From the NCBI RefSeq assembly GCF_000526995.1, contig NZ_AZUI01000001.1:5684001-5748000 (forward strand): DNA of 64,000 bases, given 5' to 3'. Positions 35,601 through 44,822 of the stretch are shown in pieces; position 1 is the first letter of the stretch, and each line of letters begins with the position of its first letter. The notes beneath the pieces were generated by a model. That model saw only the letters and a program-made list of their open reading frames with translations, did not search any database and was not told the origin of the DNA. The position numbers were made by a program, and so were the translations under genes. This DNA is from Lacrimispora indolis DSM 755 (GTDB lineage Bacteria; Bacillota; Clostridia; Lachnospirales; Lachnospiraceae).

Positions 35601-36665
35601 TTACCCGGCATACAATATTCTCTTTAAAATCTCCGTTACCTGGGGCGCCTCCTCTTCCATCTCTTCTCTGGTAGAAGAACTCTCCACATAAGCTGACACC
35701 AGCTTTCCAAAATAAAACATCATGTCATCTGAAAAATAATCCGGTATATCCACGAAATCCTCCACCGAAACCCTGCTCATGAGCAGATCCGTGGCATCCT
35801 GGCTGGAACTGCCGTAGCAGCCGGAGGCATAACCGATATATTCTCCAAAAGCTGCTGTTAAATCTTCCGGCAGGCATATTTTTATTTTTTTATAATTGGT
35901 ATCCAGTTTATGGCACACATAATAAATACCGCTTTCTGTCATTGGAGCAGAAAAATACCGTTTTCCGGGATAATAGATGATCTCCCACCCCTGATCAATA
36001 AACTTCTTTATCCAATCTCTTGGGATGTTCTTGGTTGCCTCCGTAAAGACATCCCTCACCTCAGAAGACAAAGAAGAGGAAGTTTTCTTTCCGTCAATGG
36101 TGATATCGAATTCTTTGTTTCTCTGGCCGCTTTCGTCCATATAGAAAAGGCCAACGTACTGATTGGCCGCCATCTGTCCATTATCAAAGAAATAATACCG
36201 TTTCCCTGATATAGTCTTATAGCCGGAAGCCGCCATCTCTCCTTTTATGGAAAACCAGTACCAGCTTCCGTCTGTCTCCTGGTACCACCCCCTCTGGGCT
36301 GTGCCATCTTCCTTATAATAATGCCATTTCTCTTCCTCGTCGTTATAACACCAGCCAAGTATCAGCTCCCCTGTCTCGGAAAAGCAGTAATTCATCCCGC
36401 TGATCCTTGTCCAATCAGAAGCCATATATCCTTCATGGTTAAAGTAATACCAATATCCGTTGATTTCTTCCCAGCAGTTTTTTTTAAGTTCTCCCGCGGC
36501 ATTGACGTATCTCCAGCCGTCGGGCTCCTCCTGCCACTGCCAGTCCGATAATGCCGCCTGCTGGCTTTCGCTTTCTTCCTGTATCATCTCTTCTGCTGCC
36601 ATAGAAGTCATCATGCTTCCCAGGGTGAGAATAATACCTGCTGCCGCTATCCATCGTTTCCTCAA
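35601..36665 (-). CDS. Secreted choline-binding-repeat protein
   Basis: A 354-aa exported protein. Residues 1-23 form a signal peptide ending near MAA. Residues 45-170 carry about six cell-wall-binding (CW_binding_1) repeats rich in Gly-Trp-Tyr, such as GWRYVNAAGELKKNCW and YWYYFNHEGYMASDW. The last 180 residues form a separate domain without cysteine-rich or catalytic motifs that I recognise; it includes IIYYPGKRYFSAPM and GCYGSSSQDATDLL. The repeats suggest attachment to choline-containing wall polymers; the function of the end domain is unknown. Confidence 0.85.
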   Translation of the reverse strand: MRKRWIAAAGIILTLGSMMTSMAAEEMIQEESESQQAALSDWQWQEEPDGWRYVNAAGELKKNCWEEINGYWYYFNHEGYMASDWTRISGMNYCFSETGELILGWCYNDEEEKWHYYKEDGTAQRGWYQETDGSWYWFSIKGEMAASGYKTISGKRYYFFDNGQMAANQYVGLFYMDESGQRNKEFDITIDGKKTSSSLSSEVRDVFTEATKNIPRDWIKKFIDQGWEIIYYPGKRYFSAPMTESGIYYVCHKLDTNYKKIKICLPEDLTAAFGEYIGYASGCYGSSSQDATDLLMSRVSVEDFVDIPDYFSDDMMFYFGKLVSAYVESSSTREEMEEEAPQVTEILKRILYAG

Positions 36666-36844
36666 GAGTTTTGCACTCCTTCCAGGCCTTCCGTTTTTTA
36701 TATTTAAAATATTACTATATTTCCAAGGAAAAGTACAGGTTTCAAATTTAAAGTTTTTATGAACAAAAAGCTCTTCTTCCTATTTTTCTTTTTATAGGCT
36801 ATAATAGTAAAAAATAAACATGTTCAGAAAGCGAGGTAATTCCC

Positions 36845-37078
36845 GTGAAATGGAAACGTTTCCTGGCCATGGCCGGACTGTTGCTCATTCTCGCCATGTA
36901 CGCCATTGCCCTTATATCAGCCTTTTCCCATAGCCCGGAATCAAAAAACTGGCTTATGGCCGCTATTATTTCATCTGCGGTTATTCCTATTCTTCTTTAT
37001 GCTGTTCAGCTGGTCGCCCGTGTGCTTAAGCCGGACAAAACTGACCCGGATCCTTCAGGAAGCAATAAGCAATCATGA
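36845..37078 (+). CDS. Small membrane protein upstream of cadD-like gene
   Basis: A 77-aa protein with two predicted helices (about residues 7-27 and 36-60) and a hydrophilic C terminus KPDKTDPDPSGSNKQS. The start is GTG behind GCGAGG. Its stop overlaps the ATG of the next gene (ATGA), so the two are coupled. The family is not recognised; co-expression with a metal-resistance transporter is the only hint at a role. Confidence 0.75.
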   Translation: MKWKRFLAMAGLLLILAMYAIALISAFSHSPESKNWLMAAIISSAVIPILLYAVQLVARVLKPDKTDPDPSGSNKQS

Positions 37079-37785
37079 CCGGTACAGTTGCAGCATCTGT
37101 CATCTCTTTTGTCAGCACGAATATAGATAATATCTTTGTAATGATGCTGCTTTATGCTCAGGTAGATGAAAAACTAAAAAAGAAGCATATTGTCATTGGA
37201 CAATATCTGGGACTTGCTGTTTTGGTTTTGATCAGTATATTAGGTGCTTTCGGCTTGAACTTTGTTCCGCAAGAATATATCGGCTTTCTTGGACTGCTCC
37301 CCATAGCTTTAGGAGTCAGGGAATGGATCAATTATAAAATCAAAAAACGCCTCCCTGCAGCTCAATGCCACGGGATTGACAGGAAAGCAGAAACAATCAA
37401 TGAGGAGCAGATAAAGAATATTTCATTATCACCCGGTAAGGAATATAGCAGACTGCAATATGTATTAATAAAAGCAAAGTGCGCGATATTCCATGCAGTT
37501 AATCCTGAGATATTTAGCGTTGTGGTTGTTGCTGTTTCAAATGGAGCGGATAACATAGGCGTATATATCCCTCTCTTCACCGGATACTCCATCATGCAGA
37601 TCGTTGTGACTATGACCGTATTTTTTCTTATGATGGCATTATGGTGCTTATTGGGCAGTACCATTACTGATTTTCCCAGAATAACGGCCGCAATACAAAA
37701 GCATAAGCATGCTGCCGTGCCAATCATTTTCATTGGACTAGGTGTTTATATTTTCATCAAAAGCGGTTTGATCGGGACGATTTAA
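37075..37785 (+). CDS. CadD-like cadmium resistance transporter
   Basis: A 236-aa membrane protein of the CadD (Cad) family in the LysE superfamily, with about six helices. Two internally related motifs are visible: SFVSTNIDNIFVMMLLYAQV in the first half and SNGADNIGVYIPLFTGYS in the second. The N/D pairs in these are the family hallmarks. Staphylococcal members give cadmium resistance; other ions cannot be excluded. A hydrophilic loop of about 45 residues separates the halves. Confidence 0.85.
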   Translation: MTGTVAASVISFVSTNIDNIFVMMLLYAQVDEKLKKKHIVIGQYLGLAVLVLISILGAFGLNFVPQEYIGFLGLLPIALGVREWINYKIKKRLPAAQCHGIDRKAETINEEQIKNISLSPGKEYSRLQYVLIKAKCAIFHAVNPEIFSVVVVAVSNGADNIGVYIPLFTGYSIMQIVVTMTVFFLMMALWCLLGSTITDFPRITAAIQKHKHAAVPIIFIGLGVYIFIKSGLIGTI

Positions 37786-37842
37786 AACCACATGGTTCCA
37801 CACTTTTCTTGCTCAGCAGGGCCGCGGCTCATAATAAAAAAC

Positions 37843-37889
37843 GGAGAACAGAAAAAAAGCAGGCGCTCTTTTCCTTGTTCTCCATTTTT
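37843..37889 (+). terminator. Bidirectional terminator, cadD-like / purA
   Basis: GGAGAACA (37843-37850) pairs with TGTTCTCC (37876-37883). It is flanked by AAAAAA on the left and ATTTTTA on the right. Confidence 0.7.
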
Positions 37890-37905
37890 ATAGTTCCCCG
37901 TCAGA

Positions 37906-39183
37906 TTATCTGCGGTAAATGATTTCGTCTCTTCCCGGTCCGTTGGAAACCATGGTAATCGGTGTTTCCATTTCTTTTTCAATGAATTCTATATAATTCC
38001 TGCAGTTTTCCGGAAGATCTTCATAGGTCTTAATTCCCCGGATCTCACATTTCCAGCCAGGAAGGGTGGTGTATACCGGTTTTGCCCTGTTAAGCTCTAT
38101 GGTCGTAGGGAAGTCCTTTGTAACCTTTCCGTCGATCTCATAGCCTACACATATATGAAGCTCATCAAGGTATCCCAGCACGTCAAGAACGGTGAGGGCA
38201 ACCTCCGTAGAACCCTGGATACGGCAGCCATACCTGGATGCAACCGCATCAAACCAGCCCATACGTCTTGGCCTTCCGGTGGTTGCGCCGTATTCGCCGC
38301 CGTCGCCTCCGCGCCGTCTTAACTCGTCCGCTTCATCTCCGAATATTTCACTGACAAACGCACCAGCCCCTACTGCACTGGAATAAGCTTTTACAACGGT
38401 GGTAATATTCCTGATCTCATAGGGCGGAATTCCTGCGCCGATGGCACCGTATGCCGCCAGAGTAGAGGAAGAGGTAACCATGGGATAAATACCGTGGTCA
38501 GGATCCTTTAAAGAGCCCAGCTGGCCTTCCAAAAGAATGTTCTTGCCTGCTTTTATGGCCTCATGAAGGTATTTGGATACATCGCATACATAAGGCTTCA
38601 CCATTTCACGGTATTCCTGCAGAGTCTTAAATAGCTCTGCCGGGTCAATGGACGGCTTGTGATAAAGGTGTTCCATCAAAACATTCTTTGTTTCACAAAC
38701 CCGTTCCACCTTCTCTTTTAAAGATTCTTCATCAAAAAGCTCGCTGACCTGAAATCCGATCTTTGCATATTTATCTGAATAAAATGGAGCAATCCCTGAT
38801 TTTGTGGAACCAAAGGACTTTTTGCCCAGGCGCTCTTCCTCATACTGGTCAAACAGAATGTGGTACGGCATCAGGATCTGGGCACGGTCTGAAACCAGAA
38901 CATCAGGCTTTGGAACGCCCTTGCTTACGAGATCCTCAATTTCCTTTACCAGAAACGGGATATTTAATGCCACACCATTGCCGATGATGCTGGTTGTATG
39001 ATTATAGAATACACCGGAGGGCAGAAGATGAAGGGCGAATTTGCCATAGTTGTTAATGATGGTATGCCCGGCATTGCTGCCTCCCTGGTAACGGATGATA
39101 ATATCCGATTCCTTTGCCAGCATATCCGTGATCTTGCCTTTTCCTTCGTCGCCCCAGTTGGCGCCTACGATTGCTCTTACCAT
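37906..39183 (-). CDS. purA: Adenylosuccinate synthase
   Basis: A 425-aa GTP-dependent enzyme that joins IMP and aspartate on the way to AMP. It begins MVRAIVGANWGDEGKGK with the GDEGKGK phosphate loop; the IMP-binding NAGHTI and TTGRPRRMGWFD segments follow. The start follows GAAGGAGGAACATTCAA. It stands as a single gene after a LysR regulator gene in the same direction. Confidence 0.97.
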   Translation of the reverse strand: MVRAIVGANWGDEGKGKITDMLAKESDIIIRYQGGSNAGHTIINNYGKFALHLLPSGVFYNHTTSIIGNGVALNIPFLVKEIEDLVSKGVPKPDVLVSDRAQILMPYHILFDQYEEERLGKKSFGSTKSGIAPFYSDKYAKIGFQVSELFDEESLKEKVERVCETKNVLMEHLYHKPSIDPAELFKTLQEYREMVKPYVCDVSKYLHEAIKAGKNILLEGQLGSLKDPDHGIYPMVTSSSTLAAYGAIGAGIPPYEIRNITTVVKAYSSAVGAGAFVSEIFGDEADELRRRGGDGGEYGATTGRPRRMGWFDAVASRYGCRIQGSTEVALTVLDVLGYLDELHICVGYEIDGKVTKDFPTTIELNRAKPVYTTLPGWKCEIRGIKTYEDLPENCRNYIEFIEKEMETPITMVSNGPGRDEIIYRR

Positions 39184-39283
39184 TTGAATGTTCCTCCTTC
39201 GAGTGAAAAATACCATTTACTTACTTATGATAGCGCAAGATCGTCCATAAGTAAAATCAATATTATTTATGTTTGGCATAATC

Positions 39284-40177
39284 TCAAATTATATTACTTG
39301 TCATCAGCTGCAACAGGCGCTTCCCGGCCGGGGATACGGGCGTTTTGCTGTCAGTGACAATGGTAAAATGGCGTTTCGGCATTTCGTCCCGGAACTTCAA
39401 CTCCACAAGATTTCCCTTTTCCAGCTCCATCTGTGCAAACCCTGACATCACGCAGCCTATTCCCAGATTCCGCATGGCAAACTGGACGATCATATCACTG
39501 GTGGAAAGCTCAAACTCCGGTTCCACCGCTATACCGTGGCCTGCCAGATACTCATCCATGAATGTCCTGGTGCTGGTGTTTTTTTCGAGAAAAATGCAGG
39601 GCAGATCCTTTAAAATCTCATAATCCAGTTCCTGATCCTTTAAATAGCGGAACTTATCCCCTGCCACAAAGACGTTCCTGATTTCCTTTACATCGGTCCG
39701 CTTGACCTCGCTCTTTGCTTCAAAAGGAGTGCTGACTACCCCGAAATCGATTTTGCCGTCGTATAAATACCGCAGCGTTTCAGGTGTCGGCCCGTTGGAA
39801 ACTCTCACCTTGATACCAGGATACAGCTCATGGAATTTCTCCAGATACGGCAGAAGATAAAACTGAAGGGTCATATCACTGGCCCCGATGCACACCTCGC
39901 CTGTATCCAAATCCTTCAGCCTGTTTAACATACTTTCCCCACGCCAGATATTTTCTAAACCGGATTTTACATATTTGTAGAAAAATTCTCCCTCCCGTGT
40001 CAGACGGACCCCTTTGGAAGTCCGCAAAAAAAGCTGACTGTCCATGGATTTTTCCAGCTGTCTTACCGCCTGGCTCACTGCCGGCTGGGAAATACACAGC
40101 TTCTCTGCCGCAAGGGTAATGCTTTCAAGCTGGGCGACATAATAAAATACCTTGTAATATTCCAAATTGCTGCTCAT
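39284..40177 (-). CDS. LysR family transcriptional regulator
   Basis: A 297-aa LysR-type regulator. The N-terminal winged helix-turn-helix is FYYVAQLESITLAAEKLCIS followed by QPAVSQAVRQLEKSM, and residues 90-295 form the effector-binding domain. The start is the ATG behind CAGGAGGGATCC; the frame runs 16 codons further upstream. The regulator lies between purB and purA, all on one strand, but no divergent target promoter is present and its effector is unknown. Confidence 0.92.
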   Translation of the reverse strand: MSSNLEYYKVFYYVAQLESITLAAEKLCISQPAVSQAVRQLEKSMDSQLFLRTSKGVRLTREGEFFYKYVKSGLENIWRGESMLNRLKDLDTGEVCIGASDMTLQFYLLPYLEKFHELYPGIKVRVSNGPTPETLRYLYDGKIDFGVVSTPFEAKSEVKRTDVKEIRNVFVAGDKFRYLKDQELDYEILKDLPCIFLEKNTSTRTFMDEYLAGHGIAVEPEFELSTSDMIVQFAMRNLGIGCVMSGFAQMELEKGNLVELKFRDEMPKRHFTIVTDSKTPVSPAGKRLLQLMTSNII

Positions 40178-40204
40178 GGATCCCTCCTGATATGAAAAAT
40201 CGAG

Positions 40205-40247
40205 AAAAACACAGGCAGACTTCATAAAATCCCTGATGTCTGCCTGT
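40205..40247 (-). terminator. Terminator of purB
   Basis: ACAGGCAGAC (40211-40220) and GTCTGCCTGT (40238-40247) form a perfect 10-bp stem; the minus strand continues GTTTTTCTCG. Confidence 0.85.
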
Positions 40248-40254
40248 AAGCTTT

Positions 40255-41685
40255 TTATACGTGAATCTCTGCCTTCAGCCCAAGAAGCTCCCTGTTTTCA
40301 TCAAGAAGGGGGGTTACCACCTCATCTAAATAAGCTGTCACCTGGGCAGGGGCACAGCCAACATATCGTTTGGGATCCATGCTCTTTTTTAAGTCCTCCA
40401 GGGAAAGATTAAAGGATGGGTCGGCTGCGATAAGCTCCAGTAAATTGTTGTCAAGGCCATTGACCTTCACATTCCGGCCTGCTTCCATGGACAGTTCCCT
40501 GATCCGTTCATGAAGCTCCTGCCTGTCTCCGCCTGCCTTTACCGCATCCATCATGATGTTTTCCGTAGCCATGAAAGGCAGCTCAGCCATCATGTGCTTC
40601 TCAATGACCTTGGGATATACTACAAGCCCATCCACGACATTTAAATAAAGGTCCAGAATTCCGTCGATTGCCAGAAAACCTTCCGGAATACTTAAGCGCT
40701 TATTGGCAGAATCATCCAGAGTTCTCTCAAACCACTGGGTGGAAGAAACCAGCATGGGGTTCATCACATCTGCCATAACATAATTGGAAAGGGAAGCCAT
40801 CCGTTCGCTTCTCATGGGATTGCGTTTGTAAGCCATGGCAGAAGAACCGATCTGACTTTTTTCAAAGGGCTCTTCCACTTCTTTTAAGTGCTGAAGAAGG
40901 CGGATATCATTGGAAAATTTATGAGCGCTCTGAGCAATGCCTGCCAGCACATTGACCACTCGGCTGTCCACCTTTCTGGAATAGGTCTGGCCGGAAACCG
41001 GATAGCAGCCGGAAAAACCCAGTTTCTCCGCGATCATGGCATCCGCCCTTCTCACCTTGTCCATATCTCCGTCAAACAGTTCCAGGAAGCTGGCCTGCGT
41101 CCCTGTGGTGCCCTTGGAGCCAAGAAGCTGAATGGAACCGATCATATAGTCTAAGTCTTCTAAATCCATGGTCAGATCGTGAAGCCATAGGGTGGCTCTT
41201 TTTCCCACAGTTGTAGGCTGGGCAGGCTGGAAATGGGTGAAAGCCAGGGTGGGTAAGTCCTTATATGCGTCAGCAAACTTAGCCAGTTCATCGATCACAT
41301 TGATGAGTTTTCTTCGAACCAGTTTCAGTGCTGACCTCATGATAATAAGATCCGTATTATCTCCCACATAACAGGAGGTTGCTCCTAGATGGATAATTCC
41401 CTTGGCCTTCGGACACTGGACGCCGTATGCATATACATGAGACATGACATCATGGCGGACCTCTTTTTCCCTCTGTACCGCCACATCGTAATTGATCTCA
41501 TCCTGATAGGCTTTTAATTCCTCTATCTGCTCCTCTGTAATAGGAAGTCCCAGTTCCTTTTCCACTTCCGCCAGGGCGACCCACAGCTTTCTCCATGTCT
41601 TAAATTTTCTGTCCGGAGAAAAGATGTACTGCATCTCCTTACTGGCATAGCGCTCAGACAGCGGGCTTTGGTATCTATCTGTCAT
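40255..41685 (-). CDS. purB: Adenylosuccinate lyase
   Basis: A 476-aa fumarase-superfamily enzyme used twice in purine synthesis. The signature loop is GSSAMAYKRNPMRSE near residue 280, and the catalytic His lies in LGATSCYVGDNTD and GTTGTQASFLELF regions. It has its own ribosome site and terminator. The length is typical for the longer (PurB 2) branch. Confidence 0.96.
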   Translation of the reverse strand: MTDRYQSPLSERYASKEMQYIFSPDRKFKTWRKLWVALAEVEKELGLPITEEQIEELKAYQDEINYDVAVQREKEVRHDVMSHVYAYGVQCPKAKGIIHLGATSCYVGDNTDLIIMRSALKLVRRKLINVIDELAKFADAYKDLPTLAFTHFQPAQPTTVGKRATLWLHDLTMDLEDLDYMIGSIQLLGSKGTTGTQASFLELFDGDMDKVRRADAMIAEKLGFSGCYPVSGQTYSRKVDSRVVNVLAGIAQSAHKFSNDIRLLQHLKEVEEPFEKSQIGSSAMAYKRNPMRSERMASLSNYVMADVMNPMLVSSTQWFERTLDDSANKRLSIPEGFLAIDGILDLYLNVVDGLVVYPKVIEKHMMAELPFMATENIMMDAVKAGGDRQELHERIRELSMEAGRNVKVNGLDNNLLELIAADPSFNLSLEDLKKSMDPKRYVGCAPAQVTAYLDEVVTPLLDENRELLGLKAEIHV

Positions 41686-41760
41686 GTTCTCAATATTCCT
41701 CCTTAGGGTTTTTATTTATCTTCATAATAGCATATTTTTTGTGTCATGAAAAGAGAAAGC

Positions 41761-41806
41761 AGGAACCGCCTGCGGGCCTGTTCAACTGTGGCCAGCCCGG
41801 CGGTCC
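41761..41806 (-). terminator. Possible terminator of purF
   Basis: An imperfect GC-rich hairpin (GGGACCGCCGGGCTGGCC with GGCCCGCAGGCGGTTCC) lies just past purF; only a broken T-rich tract follows. Confidence 0.5.
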
Positions 41807-41826
41807 CGGCTCTGATAATAAACTTT

Positions 41827-43269
41827 TTACTCGCTGTACTCTCCCCGGATATCCTCTTTTGGCGGTTCTATGGGATAATTTCCGCTGAAACAGGCGTTGC
41901 AGATGGGAAGCCCTTCTGCCATTTCTTCCAGCCGGTCAGTCCTTAAGTAAGATAAAGAATCCGCTCCCAGAATAATCCGGATTTCCTCAATGGTCCTGTT
42001 ATGTGCGATCAGCTGTTCCTCGTTGGGTATGTCGGTCCCAAAATAGCAGGGATGGAGAAACGGAGGGGAACTGATCCTCACATGAACCTCCTTTGCCCCT
42101 GCTTCCCGAAGCATGTTGACAATAAGGGCGCTGGTGGTTCCTCTGACAATGGAATCGTCGATCATAATGACACGCTTTCCCATCACAGCTTCTTTCAGCA
42201 CATTGAGCTTAATCCTGACCGATGATTCCCGGTTGCTCTGCTTTGGTTTAATGAATGTCCTGCCAACATAGGAATTCTTTACAAAGGCAGTCCCATAAGG
42301 AATCCCGGACTGAAGGGAATACCCCAGTGCTGCTGCATTTCCTGATTCCGGTACTCCAACCACAAGATCCGCTTCCACCGGAGAATCCATTGCCAAAGCG
42401 CGTCCGGCACACATCCTGGAGTGATAGACGCTGACACCGTCAAAGACACTGTCCGGCCTTGCAAAATATATATATTCAAAAATACACCTGGCTTCCTTTG
42501 ATTTGTCCTCAGGACAGAGGCTTGTATCAGAAACAATTCCCGCCTTTGTTATGGTCACGATCTCTCCCGGGCGGACATCCCGTATAAATTCTGCGCCAAT
42601 GGTATCAAGGGCACAGCTTTCCGATACCAGAATATAAGCATTATCACGTTTTCCAATGCACAGCGGCTTAAATCCAAAAGGATCCCTGGCTCCAATCATT
42701 TTACGCGGGCTCATAATAACAAGGGAATAAGCCCCCTTGATCTTTTTCATGGCATTTGCCACTGCAGCTTCGACTGTGGCAGCATTTACCCTTTCCCGGG
42801 CAATGTGATAAGCGATCACCTCTGTATCAATGGTCGTCTGAAATATGGCTCCGTTATATTCAAGCTCACGTCTCAGCTCCGGTGCATTGACCAGATTGCC
42901 GTTATGAGCCATGGCCAGGGTCCCTTTTAAGTAATTGAGTACAAGCGGCTGGGCATTTTCCCTCGTACTGCTGCCCGCAGTCGAATAACGAACATGGCCT
43001 ACGCCAATGTTGCCGTGGAGGTTTTCTAAAATTTCCGGTGTAAAGACCTCGTTGCATAACCCCATCCCCTTATGGGCGCTTACCTTTCCCATGGGGCCTT
43101 CTGTATCGCTGACCGCAATTCCGCAGCTTTCCTGGCCTCTGTGCTGTAACGCAAACAATCCATAATAAATGGTAGAAGCAACGTCGCCTCCGTCAAAATC
43201 GTACATTCCGAATACGCCGCACTCCTCATGTAACTCTTCCTCAAAATTAAAATCCCATTCGTTATTCAT
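41827..43269 (-). CDS. purF: Amidophosphoribosyltransferase
   Basis: A 480-aa enzyme for the first committed step of purine synthesis. It has an N-terminal propeptide of 16 residues that ends before the nucleophile Cys17 (HEECGVFGMYD), as in the Bacillus-type enzyme. The PRPP motif is RVIMIDDSIVRGTT, and PICNACFSGNYP supplies two cysteines of the [4Fe-4S] cluster found in that type. The start ATG lies 9 bases after AGGAAAGAGG, which belongs to a repeat copy that fills the gap to purC. Confidence 0.96.
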   Translation of the reverse strand: MNNEWDFNFEEELHEECGVFGMYDFDGGDVASTIYYGLFALQHRGQESCGIAVSDTEGPMGKVSAHKGMGLCNEVFTPEILENLHGNIGVGHVRYSTAGSSTRENAQPLVLNYLKGTLAMAHNGNLVNAPELRRELEYNGAIFQTTIDTEVIAYHIARERVNAATVEAAVANAMKKIKGAYSLVIMSPRKMIGARDPFGFKPLCIGKRDNAYILVSESCALDTIGAEFIRDVRPGEIVTITKAGIVSDTSLCPEDKSKEARCIFEYIYFARPDSVFDGVSVYHSRMCAGRALAMDSPVEADLVVGVPESGNAAALGYSLQSGIPYGTAFVKNSYVGRTFIKPKQSNRESSVRIKLNVLKEAVMGKRVIMIDDSIVRGTTSALIVNMLREAGAKEVHVRISSPPFLHPCYFGTDIPNEEQLIAHNRTIEEIRIILGADSLSYLRTDRLEEMAEGLPICNACFSGNYPIEPPKEDIRGEYSE

Positions 43270-43274
43270 CAGAT

Positions 43275-43384
43275 GTCTTTCCTCTTTCCTGTCCATGGTT
43301 TTTGGGCAAAGCCCGCCCCCTTGAGAGTCTGCCCCGCTTTATGGGGCATCGGGCGTAAAGGCATACCCCCAGGGTGTTTCCTCC
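43275..43384 (-). repeat. RBS-proximal repeat between purC and purF, long form
   Basis: Minus strand: GGAGGAAACACCCTGGGGGT, ATGCCTTTACGCCCG, an inserted CCCCATAAAGCGGGG hairpin, a GGGCGGGCTTTGCCC segment, then ATGGACAGGAAAGAGGAAAG ahead of purF. It fills almost the whole 124-base gap, so purC-purF transcripts must contain it. Confidence 0.82.
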
Positions 43385-43393
43385 CTGTGCTGT

Positions 43394-44110
43394 TTACCTG
43401 ATGCCAAGACGGCGGAATACTTCCTCGTATGCGTCCTCCACGCCTCCCAAATCCCTGCGGAAACGGTCCTTATCCAGCTTCTCATGGGTATCCTTATCCC
43501 ACAGCCTGCATGTGTCAGGAGAGATCTCATCAGCCAGAATGACCTGCCCGTGATAACGGCCGAATTCAATCTTAAAATCGATCAAATCAATGTTTAAACC
43601 GTCAAAATATTCTTTCAGTACTTCGTTTACCTTAAAGGCATATTCCGTGATTTTATCAATCTCTTCCTGAGTTGCCAGCTCTAAGGCCAAAGCATAATAG
43701 TCGTTGATGAACGGGTCACCTAAGTCGTCATTTTTATAACTGAATTCAAGAGTCGGGCAGGCAAATTTTATGCCTTCTTCCATACCCATCTTCTTGGCAA
43801 AGCTTCCTGCGGAGTAGTTTCTGATGATTACTTCAAGAGGCACGATCTCCACTTTCTTTACAACGGTCTCACGGTCGTTTAACTCTTTCACCAGATGGGT
43901 GGGAACGCCTTTTGCTTCCAGCTTCTTGAAGATAAAGTTGGTCATCCGGTTGTTGACCGCGCCCTTTCCTACAATGGTGCCTTTTTTAAGGCCATTAAAT
44001 GCTGTGGCATCGTCTTTGTATGAAACAATCAATATATCCGGATCTTCCGTTGTATAAACCTTCTTCGCTTTTCCCTCATACAGCAATTCTTTTTTCTCCA
44101 CAATAGCCAC
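43394..44110 (-). CDS. purC: SAICAR synthase
   Basis: A 238-aa ATP-dependent enzyme that adds aspartate to CAIR. Signatures are [17 protein letters not shown] at the N terminus, the [19 protein letters not shown] region and [11 protein letters not shown]. It lies upstream of purF in the same direction, so purC-purF form an operon with the repeat between them. Confidence 0.97.
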   Translation of the reverse strand: MAIVEKKELLYEGKAKKVYTTEDPDILIVSYKDDATAFNGLKKGTIVGKGAVNNRMTNFIFKKLEAKGVPTHLVKELNDRETVVKKVEIVPLEVIIRNYSAGSFAKKMGMEEGIKFACPTLEFSYKNDDLGDPFINDYYALALELATQEEIDKITEYAFKVNEVLKEYFDGLNIDLIDFKIEFGRYHGQVILADEISPDTCRLWDKDTHEKLDKDRFRRDLGGVEDAYEEVFRRLGIR

Positions 44111-44170
44111 CTGTCCTTTTCTGAATTAATTTATAAGTTTTTCAAATAAAACTACGGTGTTTCAGTAGAA

Positions 44171-44199
44171 ATTATAATACAGTAAAAATGGGATTGCAA
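44171..44199 (-). promoter_or_regulatory. Promoter of purC-purF
   Basis: TTGCAA (44199-44194), a 17-base spacer and TATAAT (44176-44171) on the minus strand. The leader is about 55 bases and holds no recognisable purine riboswitch. Confidence 0.7.
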
Positions 44200-44247
44200 C
44201 TGGTTTTATTATTATAAATACTTATGACCACCATGGGATTTTGTTTC

Positions 44248-44619
44248 TCAATCAGGCCCCTGAAGGATCACACGCTCCACCTTCTGCCACAGCTTAACCG
44301 TGCCTTCCTTCCAGTCAAAAGAAACTCCCTGTTCCCTTGTTTCCCCGGTTTTCCGGCCCCAGAAGTCTTCCGACGTCACTTCCTTCTCCTCAGCCATTTC
44401 CTGTCCGGCAAGGAGAAAGGCGGGAACATTGCTCCCCGCAATTTCTTCATGGAACAGGGAAATCACTGCTCCTTCCACAACGAGGAAAAGAATCAGACTC
44501 TTTCTTATGCGCATGTTTCTGGCCTCTCCGTTGGGAATAAACCGTTTAAGACTTCTCCAGGGCTTTTTCCTCTTTTTATTATACCTCTGATATTTAAAAT
44601 AATCAAATTTCCCTTTCAT
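44248..44619 (-). CDS. Hypothetical single-pass membrane protein
   Basis: A 123-aa protein with a very basic N terminus (YQRYNKKRKKPWRSLKRF), one hydrophobic helix (SLILFLVVEGAVISLF, about residues 40-56), and an acidic extracytoplasmic-looking tail ending VERVILQGPD. The family is not recognised. The start is the ATG behind GAGAGGCAGAAGAT; a longer frame reaches 29 codons upstream. It lies alone between purC and the lipoprotein gene, with no operon partner. Confidence 0.6.
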   Translation of the reverse strand: MKGKFDYFKYQRYNKKRKKPWRSLKRFIPNGEARNMRIRKSLILFLVVEGAVISLFHEEIAGSNVPAFLLAGQEMAEEKEVTSEDFWGRKTGETREQGVSFDWKEGTVKLWQKVERVILQGPD

Positions 44620-44768
44620 ATATCTTCTGCCTCTCTGCCAAGCAGGCCATGTTATTTTTTTAACATTTTTATTGGATAACTGTCCGGAATATGGGCGTTT
44701 AAACAAAAATCAAAAGAAATGCCTTAAAATACGGCAAGATATGTCTTGTTTCCATTATAACTTATATT

Positions 44769-44811
44769 AAAAAAAGCTTCAAGCATTGATTCCATGCCTG
44801 AAGCTTTTTTT
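44769..44811 (-). terminator. Terminator of the lipoprotein gene
   Basis: AAAAAAAGCTTCAAGCAT pairs with ATGCCTGAAGCTTTTTTT with one wobble pair; a classic T-run terminator on the minus strand. Confidence 0.88.
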
Positions 44812-44822
44812 CAACCTTCTTA

